Below, in pieces: positions 11,295-22,336 of a stretch of 64,000 bases of DNA. Origin of the DNA: Mytilus edulis (lineage: Eukaryota > Mollusca > Bivalvia > Mytilida > Mytilidae). A program made the position numbers and the translations under genes. The notes below the pieces were generated by a model. It was not told the origin of the DNA, searched no databases, and saw only the letters and a program-made list of their open reading frames with translations. The stretch covers positions 19,257,386 through 19,321,385 of the forward strand of contig NC_092348.1 of assembly GCF_963676685.1 (NCBI RefSeq), read 5' to 3'. Every line of letters begins with the position of its first letter. The first letter of the stretch is position 1.

Positions 11295-12062
11295 TCATTG
11301 TTGTCCTAATTATATTCTAGACAAAACGCATGATATAGATATACGTAGGTTACACGCAGATTGTTTCATTATATTGTAGACAAAACACATAATATACGCT
11401 GATTGTTTCTATATACTTTTACTGAAAAAGCAAACGTGACTGTTCTAGTTTTCTTTATTATACTATATTGGCGAGTGATTTGCTCTTTAATGTCAAAAGA
11501 TCATTCTATTTGTAATAATTATACTTCGAATATATTATTTGGTTTGCAAATTGGTAATGACATTTTCGACAACTGTACTTTCAAGTCTCGGAATAAAAGT
11601 CCAATGTATTTATATTAATTATAAATACTAACACTCTACATAATGCCATTAAGTGGATCCTATAAAAAGGAGAAGTTCTTCTAAAGCAGCCTTAAACAAT
11701 TACACGGATGCTCTCTAATTAGTAATTATTCAAACAATGTTCTAGATGAGATGGTTTTAACGCTGAAGTGCAGTGCAACGTTCGACGTTCTAAAAGTGCT
11801 TTCGTATACGTGCTCATTGAACCCATCTTGAGGAAATAAATATGACAAAAAGCTTTATTTAAATTATATGTGTCTAATAACTTCACTTTATTTCCACTGG
11901 GCGCTCTTAACACGAATAAAATGAGATGTAAGGTATAGGTCAAACATGTCAAAGAGAGGGCTAAACAACGACCAAGACAACTAAAAAGTATCAAGTGGTC
12001 AGCAGATATTCTTTAACAATAGATAAGTGTCTAAAACTAAATTGAGTGTGTTGATGTTTTAA

Positions 12063-12300
12063 CGCCTAACAGCCACTTTTGGGCTATTTTGTGGCTGCCG
12101 GTTTTCATTGGTGGAGGAAGCCAGAGTGCCCGGAGAAAATCACCGACCTTCGATAGGGAAAATGACAACCCTAGTCAATTAAGATTAGAGTCGAGTGCAC
12201 CCACACGAGCAGGATTCGAACTGAGAATCTCAGCAGTGTTAACATTGACAAATGGGGTCAATGTCATGTGAATCCTGTCAGACAGACATAAACACCTTAC
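12063..12300 (+). repeat. Dispersed repeat 'tggtggaggaagccagagtgcccggagaaaa' family, copy A
   Basis: A block I recognise from bivalve genomes. It begins with the words 'cattggtggaggaagccag' and 'gcccggagaaaatcaccgac' and includes a reverse-strand B-box-like 'ggattcgaac'. It is present in both duplication copies (second at 23,100-23,330), so it predates the duplication. Open frames of 60-73 codons across it are not supported as genes. Confidence 0.65.
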
Positions 12301-12843
12301 AGTCAATATATTTGACATATAGCTTATAGTATCGGATAAACTAACAAAACCAATTAAACTTCAAATAATTATTAATTGGGCTGCTTTCTTCCAGCGTATT
12401 TAAATTAAATCATGTATTTCCAAGACAAGGTGTTTTGGAAACCTCTGTATCTTTAATTATGCAAATGATTTTTGATAATTGAACTTATTGCACTTCAGCA
12501 AAGTCTGTTCTAACTTATTTTCTTAGGAAGAATTTTAACAAATACCATTTATTAACAGCAATGTCACTGTGAGTGATATTGATCAAGTCTCAGTCATTAA
12601 TCATGCCATCCATCATGGCATGACTTGGTTGATTTCAAATAATCTTTGTAAAAGCAGTGCATTTAGAACGGTTTTAAAGGACAAGAATTCTTGAAAACTA
12701 ATTTCAATATGGTGATCATATTGTTTGTGCAACACTTGACAGTGGGAGGATCCAATTATTCACAAACGGCGACAAAGCAGGATCAATTTGGAACAAATTA
12801 GCATTTGGAGTGACAAGGCTGAAGCTCAGTCTTTTGATTTGAA

Positions 12844-14990
12844 TACTATTGTTTGAGCTTTGTTAAGCAATTGTATACTGTTGATTATAAGTTTGTGCTG
12901 ATTCTAAATGAATATAATAATAAGAATGTGTAGTGTGAACGCCAAACGCTGCATCAGAGACCAAGATATAGAAATTTACAACTAAAGGTTATCATTAGGC
13001 CTTCATCAATGAGCAAAACCGATACTGCATATTCCGCTACTGGTATACCAGGGCCTCCTATGACAAATGTTAAACATTTCAAATGAAAAAACTAACGGCC
13101 TAACTTAATAACAAAGCAATGAACAAAATATAAAATACAGCTACAAACAAGAACCACTTTGTTACAAGCTCCCGACTTGGGTCAGGCACATACAGAAGGT
13201 TAATTTCAATATAGATGAAAAATTTACTGACTTACTTATTGATGTATTGTAAGGAATTTGACATCATTCTTGTAAGTCCCCTACTGACGAAGTCCAAGGT
13301 GACTTTAGGTTTGCACTTCGTCTGTCTGTCTATCCATCTGTCAGTTTTCAAGACTTTTTTTCTTCATGCTTGAAGATATTGATTTGATATTTGGTGTATT
13401 GTTTTATCATGACGAGTTACAGGTAAATTATTGTTGAATTGATTTCACCGACTGTTCTTACATTTGACATGGATGAAGAAATCATAAGTCACTCATAAAT
13501 CTACTACATCATAGACATTTTGACTTGGGATACTGTAAATTGTTGGGTGCATTTGTTATTGTTACTTTTGAAGAATAGACAACAATGCAAGATTATTTAT
13601 TGTGATTTCAGGTAAATCTGCATACAGCTAGTATATGTATCAGGTATCAAAATGTCAATTCTTAGTATTGCAATAATCATAAAGATGCATTTATTAAAAC
13701 CTTGCAATAGCTGCTGTATATACAGCAGTTGTCTCATTGGCAGTCATAACACATCTCCTTGTTGTACATGTATATAGATATTTGTTAAAATTTACTTTAA
13801 TTGAATGATTACAGTGCTTTTTTTATATTTTACATATACATTGTAAGTCAAATTATTTGTTACATTTTTTATTGAAGATATATTGTAATGAAGCTGCTAA
13901 GATTATTCTCTTGAAACATGTTGTTTGAAAGGTTCAATACTTCAAAAATTGTTTTCACAGAACTGCAAATGCAGTGTTGACTGGAGATTATAAGAAAAAT
14001 AATTGTGATACCAAGGCTTACAACTACATGAATCATTGTATGTCTAAACTTCCTATACTATAAATTGGTAAGATAAATTCGTTTCACAGTGGCTAGTGAC
14101 CTAACGCAATAAAAATAATATATAGTTGATATCTAGAGATATTGGAGTAATTTGATTCTAGAACGCAAGACATAGAGATGCTAATCTAGGGGTTGCAGCA
14201 TAACTAATTTGTATAAAGTGAGTCAAAAGATTAGTCCAAAACAAACTGACAATGCCATGGCGAAAAACAAAACAAAAACTATGAAAATACAAACAACAGT
14301 ACACAAAACCGCATAGAAAATTAACCATTACAAACTTTACATTTCAGAAGGTATCTTCTTTATAATGTTAAGAAAATCTTCATCTGTCTATTGTCATTGG
14401 TCTTATTTTCATTGTTTAGCAAGTGCTTTATAGAACTGCATATGTTATTTTATGAGTAATAGAATAATTATTTTCTTGCATCATTTACTGGTCTGTCAGA
14501 CCTGGGACTATTCAACTAATATATAGATTATGTCTCAGGTCAGATAGGGCTCATCCTTGTTTTGTGGATAAGTTATCAGTGTCATCATGGTCGTGAATAA
14601 TATTGATTAGGTTTGTTTCTCGGATGATATATAAAGCAGTAACTGTAGGTCAACTCTACCGACTGTATGAGCGGTTTTAGTTACAAGTCAGTTAAGGTGT
14701 TCGTGTTTGTTTGACAAAGTTCTTCTGGCATCGACCTCTTTTTTGTTTTCATTGGTTAGTGCGCTTGGACATGTCACATAGCCTGAATGATAGTATTATA
14801 TAATAGTCCCATGTTAGTGTTGATCATTTCTATTAGTTGTAAGGTTTACAATTTCGTTGGGTAGGCATAGGGTTCATCCGACCTTTAATTTGTTTACATA
14901 GATCATTGATAATTATGTTAAGTGTATATGGGACTTGTTGTAATGCGTCGGGCATATATACATGAATTGCAAAAATATAATCAATCACAA
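12844..14990. other. Spacer between duplication copies: degraded dispersed repeats, no gene
   Basis: Contains a degraded copy of a mussel repeat at about 12,985-13,200 ('actaacggcctaa', 'aagctcccgacttgggtcaggcacata'), the head of a tandem-core element at about 13,275-13,460 ('tgacgaagtccaaggtgac...cttcgtctgtctgtc'), a small palindrome 'agctgctgtatatacagcag' at about 13,708, and a fragment of the 'gccatggcgaaaaacaaaac...gtacacaaaac' repeat at about 14,210-14,330. No coding exon was seen. Confidence 0.5.
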
Positions 14991-15019
14991 CCAGTTAAGT
15001 AGGCGATATATTGTCAGTC

Positions 15020-15780
15020 AGCGTCTGCAAAGTTTTTGAAATTTTAATAACTTTCTTAAACTACACTGGATTTCTACAAAACTTGGACAGAAGCTTGTTT
15101 ATGATCATAAGATAGTATCCAGAAGTAAGTTTTGTAAAAATAAAATTCCATTTTTGCCGTATTTTACTTATAAATGGACTTAGTTTTTCTGCAGGAAATC
15201 ATTACTTTCAGTCTGTGGTTAAAGTTTTTAAAATTTTAATAACTTTCTTAAACTATCCTGGGTTTGTACCAAACTTGGACAGAAGCTTGTTTATGATCAT
15301 AAGATAATATCCAGAACTAAACTTTATTAAAAAAAAAAAATCCATTTTTTCGGTATTTTACTTTTAAATGGACTTAGATTTTCTGCCAGGAAACAACATA
15401 TTCACTCTGTGGTTAAAGTTTTTAAAACTTTAATAGCTTTCTTATACTATTTTTAATTTGTACCAAACCTGTACAGAAGCTTTTTTATGATCAAAAGCTA
15501 GTATCTAGAAGGAAATTTTGTTCAAATTTTGTACCTGTGTATTTTTCTTATAAATGGACTTAGTTTTTCTTCTAGTTAACATTACATACAGTCTGCAGTT
15601 AAAATTTGAATAACATTTTTTAGATTCATAAGCTATCCTGGATTTTTTTTAAACTTTGGATAGAAGCTTCTTACAATCAAAAGGAATCTTTTTATTGATT
15701 TTTTTCCTTCTTTTTTTTTTGTTCAGCCTGCGATTTACAGCAAAAGTAGGCGAGACACTGGGTTCTGCGGAACCCTTACG
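15020..15780 (+). repeat. Tandem-core element: four units of about 190 bp with a 3' hairpin
   Basis: Units beginning 'ttttaaaattttaataactttcttaaactat' recur at about 15,031, 15,226, 15,418 and 15,600, and get more diverged to the right. The array ends in a unique tail, 'gtaggcgagacact', followed by the perfect hairpin GGGTTC-tgcg-GAACCC (15,760-15,775). A tandem core plus a 3' hairpin is the layout of bivalve 'pearl' and non-autonomous Helitron-like elements. The family assignment is by layout only. Confidence 0.7.
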
Positions 15781-15894
15781 AATTTAATATAATTGTACTG
15801 TATTAAATATAGTAAAAGGTTAATGCTAATCTGTTTAATAGCTTAGTATTCGAACTGTTCATATACGAAAAGTCATAAGTATTACTACATAATC

Positions 15895-16450
15895 TTATCT
15901 TATCTTTTACTTGAACTGACTAAATCTTTTAATGTCCTGTAATAAAATAAAAGACTCGCAATTCGAAAATAAACCAACAACTCCCAAACTAAAGAAGAAA
16001 AGGACAAATAATAGTTTACAAAACACAACATAAAAAAACAAAAGACTAAGCTACACGAACCCCACAAAAAACTGAGGGTGATCTCAGGCGCTCCGGTAGG
16101 GTAAACATAGCCCGCTCCACATGTGGCACCCGACGAAGTTCTTATGTTAGTACAAAACCCGGTAATGAGTCGAATTGGGTAGGTCAAATTCGAGGAATAG
16201 GGGACGAGATAATAGTTAGATCATTTGGAACATATCCGCTATCGTCTTTGAAGTGGATATTCCATAACGGTCTACCAGCTTGTGGTGGCGTCCGTAAAAC
16301 TCCAACTTCAATAGAAACTCTTGGTTCAATTGCAGAGGCGGGAAAAAAATTGGTTGCTTATATAGGAAATCACTGAAGCGTGACTGGGGCGGGCCCCCTC
16401 TTAGGTCAGTCAGTGGGCCCCCACTTATGAAAATTTCTGGATCTCCCATT
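15895..16450 (-). pseudogene. Degenerate coding fragment of a dispersed mussel retroelement
   Basis: Minus-strand frames carry the words NIRTSSGATCGAG and PTGAPEIT (about 16,080-16,140), then FYGRHHKLVDRYGIS (about 16,230-16,290). I recognise these as parts of a reading frame repeated many times in mussel DNA. Stops and frame changes break it. Its SGAPEIT-like segment is the likely ancestor of the 27-bp minisatellite in the EMC8 intron (50,783-51,403). Protein function is not identified. Confidence 0.55.
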
Positions 16451-16494
16451 GAATTGCTACCTTGTAAGCCTGCTTCTTAGTTTTTATATAGATT

Positions 16495-16690
16495 AGACCG
16501 TTGGTTATCCAATTTCAATGGTTTTACATTTGTCATTGTCGGGCCTTTGTAACTTGTTGTCAGGTATGAGCCAATGCTGTATGTTGAATGCCGTTCTTTG
16601 ACCTATAATGGTTTCCTTACACAAATTGTGGCTTGGATGGAGAGTTGTTTCATTGGCACTAATACCACATCTTCTTATATCTATGCGCAC
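16495..16690 (+). repeat. Dispersed mussel repeat (plus-strand copy)
   Basis: Plus-strand copy of the family at 6207-6600: 'gaccgttggttatcc', 'gagccaatgctgtatg', 'gacctataatggt', 'ttggatggagagttg' and 'ttcattggcactaat' in the same order. Confidence 0.75.
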
Positions 16691-16699
16691 CTTAGAAGT

Positions 16700-17463
16700 A
16701 TTCCATACACCAAATAAAGTTGACTTAATTGTTCCTTATAGTAACCAAGAAAATACTTATCTTGGAAAACATCAAATTGGCCCATAAACCATAAAAATAA
16801 GATGATCTACTGTTTAAGGGCGTACATTTGATTTCTAACAAAATAACAATAATTTGGTAGTCGTGTCTTAAAGCCTGCATGGTTTGCACCGACTTATAAA
16901 TCAAGTAACAAGGAGATACCTCTCTATCAACACCAAATCATCTATGAATGCTTTGTCTAACATTGACACTTCTTAAAATTACTTCGTCATGTTATTTTGT
17001 TGAGTCACGTGAGCTAGAGCAAAATGAGTTATAATCCTCTTGATGACAATATTGTGTGGTACTTATACTTTTAACAAGTTTTACAAAATTCACTTCAATT
17101 TGTCTCTCTGTCTGTTTCATCTTAAATCAATTCAATGAAGTGAAGTATGTTTTTGTAAACTTGTAAAAGGATCTACGAAGAATATACTATAAGAACTCGT
17201 TAAGTGCTAGAAGTTGATAAAAAAAAGAAATTTGATTTAAATAGATTTCATTCCTTCGTTACACTTAATAGACACTAAATTGTGGTGTCTGTATCTAAAA
17301 TGCTTTTTTCCTATAATGATCTATAATGAAACTAACTATGAAGGTCGAAATCGCTAAAAAAGAAATTTTAGTACAGAATTATTTACGAAGACTCGGTGCT
17401 TTTGCGAGTAGAAGAGCTTGGCTATAGATTATTTTTGTGTGTTATTAAGCGTCTTTTTTTCAG
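16700..17463. other. Spacer, nothing recognised
   Basis: AT-rich, with no gene, RNA or structured repeat that I can support. It ends at the left edge of duplication copy B. Confidence 0.4.
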
Positions 17464-18069
17464 AGATGTTATCCTAACCCAAGTAACTATTGATAGGTAT
17501 TGTCGTATGGCATTTGAAATATTAAAATGTATAATAATAAATCACTTACAATATTGATGTTTGTAAGGATATGTGTTTACCATAATTATATCTAAATACA
17601 ACTGAATAAAAACTTCGTAGTAGGTAACAGAGAATGATGAAGGAAAATAAAATCACCTTACATTTCCGTGCATTTTGGGAGAAAAAAAATATTACCGGTG
17701 TAAACGAGGGCATTAAAAAAATCAGTTTTTTTCTTCAATTTCTTTAAAACAACTCAACGTGTGGGACTTTTACGTAAGGTCTACTATCTATGTACAAATG
17801 TATAGACATTTTGTAGTGTATATAATATACAATATGCGCAAAAGTTATAAAAAAATGTACTTTGATTAATTTGTCATTTTCATTTTCATAATTTGCAAGT
17901 CTAAAGTTTTAATTTTGTACAAAGTATATTCGTTAACTATCTTTTTTCGTATTCAAAAGAAATCTTGGACTTCTTACGGTCAACAATAATAACCGTGACA
18001 CTCTATACAATATATTTTAATATTATTTCTATAATTTAGTTTCAACTGTCCTAGCTGTGCTAATAAAAT

Positions 18070-18480
18070 AAAGATTTTGTAGACGGATATAGGAAGATGT
18101 GGTATGAGTGCCAATATGAAAACTAACAATTTATAAAAGTAAACCATTATAGATTAAAGTACGGCCTTCAACACGTTGCCTTGGCTCACACCGAACAGCA
18201 AACTATAGAAAGGGCCCATAAATTCCTAGTGTAAAACCATTCAAACGGGAAAACCAACGGTCTAATCTTTATAAAAACGAGAAACGAAAAACATTTATAT
18301 ATGAACCACATAAACAGACGACAACCATGCACTGAACACCAGATTCCTGACTCAAGTTATGACAGGTGCAAACAATTGCAGAGGGATTAAACGTTTTAAT
18401 GGTACCAAGCTTTCTCTCTTTTCTGAAACATTAATATAACATCACAACATAGAAAGACACACTATAAAATATAAATTGGA
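18070..18480 (-). repeat. Dispersed mussel repeat, copy B counterpart
   Basis: Nearly identical to 6207-6600 and in the same place relative to the NHL gene, so it was present before the duplication. Confidence 0.75.
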
Positions 18481-18559
18481 AGGCTAAACTCAATCAAAAA
18501 ACGTAGTAACACAAATTAACACACCATGAATCTCTATTTTTTATTCAAGACTGAAAGCG

Positions 18560-19561
18560 TTAGCAGCCTCCAAATTCTAAAACACACAAAATGGATTCCT
18601 CGTCATTGACAGAAGACAGACCTTCCACCCAGAGGTATCCGTCATTGTCAAGGACGAGAAGACCTGGTCGAGTAAGTCCAAACTGTGTGACATCAATAAC
18701 GTCAATAACACGTCCATTCATATCAAGGATGTGTAAAGTATTCCCGCCTCTGTCTGCTATTATGAGGTAACCTAGTCGAGTTTCGATCAATTCGTTGGGA
18801 ATGAATTCCTTGGCCTTTGGCCCAGACGCAGGATATTCCCAAACAACTTCTTTCCATTTATTAACCATTTTTATTTTGCTGTCATCTTCTAATGGTTGAT
18901 AGGTGTAATAAATAAAATCATTTGATGCAGCTTTTAATAAAGAATTGCATCTAACTCCTATAAGACCACGCGAAATGTCAAAAATATATTCGTCTTTGAC
19001 TTTTCCGTTCAATCCAAGGACAACAAACTTTGATTCCGGCTTCCTAATTCTGGAAGACCATTTACTTGGGTCCATCTCTAATGAAGCAACAATTTCATCA
19101 CGTTGTGTAATGTTAAATGTAATAGGCTTGTACGGTGAAAAGTCGCATACTTTCTTATCAATACCCATTTTAGTTACTTTACGGACTTGATTATCAAATA
19201 CTCCGTATAATTCGTGTTTTGAACTAAGACTCAAGTCAATGCAATGCACATTTGAAAACTCATTCAACTTTTTCATTCCATTTTTTAGGTCCACTTCTAT
19301 CAGATTTTGTTTGTCTGCTATCCACACTGTTTCGTCGTTTGTTATTGCCATGCATTCGGGATCAAAAGGTAAAAAAAAAGTCTGTCTGACCTTGAAATGT
19401 ATATTGTCCTTGCTGTCTTGTTTGCCAACGTACCTTAATTTCTTATTGCCACCTTTCTTCCGATCTTCACTGTCATCGTTCTTTGGTAGCTTTCGTCGAC
19501 TTTCGTTTGATTCAAAGTCACAAAATTTACAACAAACTGATTTAGTTCGTTTTCTTTTCAT
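18560..19561 (-). CDS. Orphan NHL-type beta-propeller protein, copy B
   Basis: 333 residues from the first ATG (19,561), intronless, same architecture as the gene at 6697-7698: a basic N-terminus with the C10, C11, C14 cluster, then NHL-type blades to the end. About 16 residues differ (for example R-to-W near DPSK(R/W)SS, A-to-E in KP(A/E)SK, G-to-D in SN(G/D)F) with no stop or frameshift, so both copies appear to be under constraint. The flanks retain the same candidate poly(A) signal. Whether both are expressed cannot be seen from sequence. Confidence 0.75.
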   Translation of the reverse strand: MKRKRTKSVCCKFCDFESNESRRKLPKNDDSEDRKKGGNKKLRYVGKQDSKDNIHFKVRQTFFLPFDPECMAITNDETVWIADKQNLIEVDLKNGMKKLNEFSNVHCIDLSLSSKHELYGVFDNQVRKVTKMGIDKKVCDFSPYKPITFNITQRDEIVASLEMDPSKWSSRIRKPESKFVVLGLNGKVKDEYIFDISRGLIGVRCNSLLKAASNDFIYYTYQPLEDDSKIKMVNKWKEVVWEYPASGPKAKEFIPNELIETRLGYLIIADRGGNTLHILDMNGRVIDVIDVTQFGLTRPGLLVLDNDGYLWVEGLSSVNDEESILCVLEFGGC

Positions 19562-20249
19562 TTCCAAAGAGGAGTTTCATAAAATACACTTACGACTACT
19601 TATAATCGATCACAATATCTAAATATAGAGATCATAATATCTATAAATATAATTATCTTTTAAATACACTGAGGTATATGCACATACTTGTATAATATTG
19701 ATTAACATTAAATCTATATATAGGTATATACATAATTATTCTAACGCCTGGTATTTCTTAATCATAAGAAATCCGATGGACAAGGTATAATTTGCAGTTT
19801 TTTTACCAAGCGATGCTTATGGCTTTTTGGAAGAGAAGTAACGGGTCTAATTTTTATTTCGATAATTTTATTATGAGTATAGCAAGATTTAGTATCTATA
19901 AAGGAAGAAATATTGTTGAATCCTCAAGCTAAACTCAATTTAGTATACTATTTTAAAACATTATTATAAAAATACATCTCTCACTATTATTATGTTTAAA
20001 TCAGAAAAAAGAACATTTCGTATTAGAAAAATATTTTATGTTGGACAAGTCCCGTTTGATGGTCGTTATCAAAGTAACAGATAACCATACAGAAATATTA
20101 TATTAATTATAAACATACTTATATCTGAACTTACATTGAATTTCTATATGTTTGTAACTGACTATATGTAACTGTCTGTTTGACATGTGGCACCAGGCAC
20201 TGTCTGGTGAATGTTTCATTGTACATATATATTTTACATATATGTATAT

Positions 20250-20419
20250 ACATATACAACTCGTCTAAATATCAACCCAACAATGTTAGATCTGTAAATT
20301 TGCTTTCGCAAATGTTTTGTTCTTCCCTCGCCGGGATTCGAACCCATGCTACTGAGATATCGTGACACCAAATCGCCTGCATTGTAACCGGTGCGCTAGA
20401 CCACACGACCACCTGGGCT
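20250..20419 (-). mobile_element. tRNA-derived SINE
   Basis: On the minus strand from 20,419 it reads like a tRNA head: an A box in 'TGGTCTAGCGCACCGG' and a perfect B box GGTTCGAATCC about 50 nt later. A non-tRNA body follows, containing 'acattgttgggttgat' and 'gacgagttgtat'. The extra body and the second copy at 20,690-20,835 argue for a SINE, not a tRNA gene. It is absent from copy A. Confidence 0.75.
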
Positions 20420-20594
20420 TCATAAAAAATCATGGTTTAGGTTGCCGGGTGTTACCTTTCCACGTCAGTTTTAATCTAGCGTCGTAGTACAGTACATGAT
20501 ATATAAGGCATGAAGATGTTATTTTTACAGATCAGCTAAATTGTCTATAGTAAAGGATCCTACAAATTAATGTAAGATACAGTCACAGAAAATA

Positions 20595-20985
20595 ATTATA
20601 TTTATAAGTACGTCTGAACCAGTGACAACTCTACAACAGATTTATCCATCGGATCACCAGCAGTCGGATGGTGATACATGACTGTGTACATTCTGTATAT
20701 ACAACTCTTCTAAACATCAACCCAACAATGTTAGATCTGTAAATTTGCTGTCGCAAATTTTTTATTCTTCCCTCGCAGGGATTCGAACCCATGCTACTGA
20801 GATATCGTGACACCAAATCGCCTGCACTGTAGCCGTATATATAAGTACGTCTGAACCAGTGACAACTCTACAACAGATTTAGTGATGGTGATACATGGCT
20901 GTGTACATTCTGTATAAAAAATTATACAACTCGTCTAACCATCAACCTAACAATGTTAGATCTGTAAATTTGAGTTGTGTATTAT
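20595..20985 (-). repeat. Cluster of SINE-derived direct repeats
   Basis: 'agtacgtctgaaccagtgac' occurs at about 20,605 and 20,843. The block 'gatggtgatacatg...ctgtgtacattctgta' occurs at about 20,668 and 20,886. 'caatgttagatctgtaaatt' occurs at about 20,726 and 20,950. One unit (20,690-20,835) retains the B box but has lost the A-box end. The arrangement looks like a local duplication of a SINE with flank. Confidence 0.65.
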
Positions 20986-21273
20986 ATATATATATATATA
21001 TCTAACACTACTGTTTGTCCTAGTGTGATGAAACATTCCAATATTTTTTTGTAATATAAGTGAACTTACTTGAGCTTTACCCCGTTTAACCTTCCATAAT
21101 GGGCGAAACCAATGCCGATTTTTGGAGCAAAACCGGATTTCACCGACATGTCAATTCATACAAGATATATATAAACAAGAACAAAAAAGTATAAATTACA
21201 TTCAGCAATTATCATGGCGATAACCGATGTTCAAAGTACATTCATTGTTGTCCTAATTATATTCTAGACAAAA

Positions 21274-22331
21274 TACGGGGCGCCGTTTAAAGATGGCGAC
21301 GTGTTGTGGTCGCCCTCCGGACAGTGGACAGAATTCCAATTATAATGACGGTTCAATAAGTCCAACCTTTACAGAATTAGTGTCAGTAAGACTTAACAGC
21401 AATTTAGAAGGTAAAACAAACGGAACATCACAAAAACCCGATGCAATTGATGTATTGAACTCATCTCAATGTGACCAATGGTTCGAGTCCCAAAATGTAA
21501 ACAATGACATTAGCCTGTCCAATTCGCAAGATAGTATTACATTCAGTCAAGACTCATACATTCCATCGCAGCAAACTATAATGTACTTAGATAAGGTTTT
21601 AGATGGCCTTCCCAGTGAAAAATACATTGACATGATAGTGCATACTTTAAAAGGCAACGAATCATTAGTAACTTGGTACCGAAATATTCTGCTATCACGG
21701 GCGGGCGAGATAGACGGGTGCCCAAAAGGGAAACTTTGCAATAGAAAAACCACAAATCAATCTAGTAGCATACAAAAATACGCCAAGGATTGTTATATTC
21801 TACAAATGTTTACTGAAGGCGACGCCTCTGAGATTGACTCGGTTTTCAGTAGGTCGGTTAATTCAACAAGTGACAATTTGAATAATGATACCATTTGTGA
21901 ACAAAACCCCGTTAACCAGGTTTATATTAACAGTACATTGCAGTTGCTAATTGAAAGAGTCAATGGGTTAGAAAATATTTTAAAAAGTAAAGACGGGATT
22001 GAAAAGAAATTAAAAGCAAAAACTGAAGAACTTGAAAATGTTATTGACGACAACAAACGTCAATTTGAGTTACTAAAAGCTGAAATTACTCCAAAAATAG
22101 TGAAATTTGAATCGGAAATCAAGACCATGAGTTGGTTAGCATCTGCCGTGGGCGAGTTCAATTTTATGGCACATAGTAGTAAAATAAAAGAAATCCAATC
22201 GGAAATCAAACAAAATCGTATCGCAATTACGTCTTTACAAAAAACATTCAGAATTGAAAAAATCTCACTTTTGTCCGTACAAAATTGAATTTTGAGTACA
22301 AAACCACAAGAGTCACATTCGGCGCCCCGTA
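21274..22331 (+). mobile_element. 1,058-bp TIR element carrying a single 331-codon ORF
   Basis: Perfect 12-bp terminal inverted repeats TACGGGGCGCCG (21,274-21,285) and CGGCGCCCCGTA (22,320-22,331). They are flanked by a 5-bp direct repeat CAAAA (21,269-21,273 and 22,332-22,336). Copy A has the undisturbed empty site with one CAAAA (11,322-11,326). The ORF starts 8 bp after the left TIR and stops 31 bp before the right TIR, so the element is almost all gene. The superfamily is unassigned; neither the 5-bp duplication nor the termini match a family that I can name safely. Confidence 0.93.
21293..22288 (+). CDS. Coiled-coil protein encoded by the TIR element, unknown function
   Basis: 331 residues; the ATG at 21,293 has a good context (AAGATGG) and follows the left TIR directly. 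Residues 1-90 are polar and low-complexity (rich in S, N, D, Q). About 95-190 looks folded: YLDKVLDGLPSEKYIDMIV, SLVTWYRNILLSRAGEIDGC with Cys/Lys-rich GCPKGKLCNRK, then KYAKDCYILQMF. About 225-331 is a heptad-like helical coiled coil (LLIERVNGLENILKSKDG, then KKLKAKTEELENVI) broken near WLASAVGEFNF. I see no DDE triad, no zinc-finger array, no RT and no tyrosine recombinase signature, so it is not an evident transposase. It could be an accessory, DNA-binding or ORF1-like protein, or a captured gene. Confidence 0.75.
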   Translation: MATCCGRPPDSGQNSNYNDGSISPTFTELVSVRLNSNLEGKTNGTSQKPDAIDVLNSSQCDQWFESQNVNNDISLSNSQDSITFSQDSYIPSQQTIMYLDKVLDGLPSEKYIDMIVHTLKGNESLVTWYRNILLSRAGEIDGCPKGKLCNRKTTNQSSSIQKYAKDCYILQMFTEGDASEIDSVFSRSVNSTSDNLNNDTICEQNPVNQVYINSTLQLLIERVNGLENILKSKDGIEKKLKAKTEELENVIDDNKRQFELLKAEITPKIVKFESEIKTMSWLASAVGEFNFMAHSSKIKEIQSEIKQNRIAITSLQKTFRIEKISLLSVQN

Positions 22332-22336
22332 CAAAA

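Larger units (their letters stand above)
2155..12843 (+). repeat. Segmental duplication, copy A
   Basis: Collinear with 17,464-23,880 on the same strand. Shared blocks include 2156-2283 with 17,465-17,600; 5444-5880 with 17,595-18,065; 6207-7875 with 18,070-19,735; 8209-8272 with 19,742-19,798; 9969-10,390 with 19,803-20,225; and 10,890-12,843 with 20,444-23,880. The gaps are insertions or deletions. The left edge abuts an LTR. At the right edge both copies share 'ctcagtcttttgatttgaat' and then diverge. Confidence 0.9.

Noticed and set aside
20340-20419. A functional tRNA gene on the minus strand
   Set aside because: A and B boxes are present, but a non-tRNA body follows and a second, truncated copy lies 400 bp away, so it is a SINE head.
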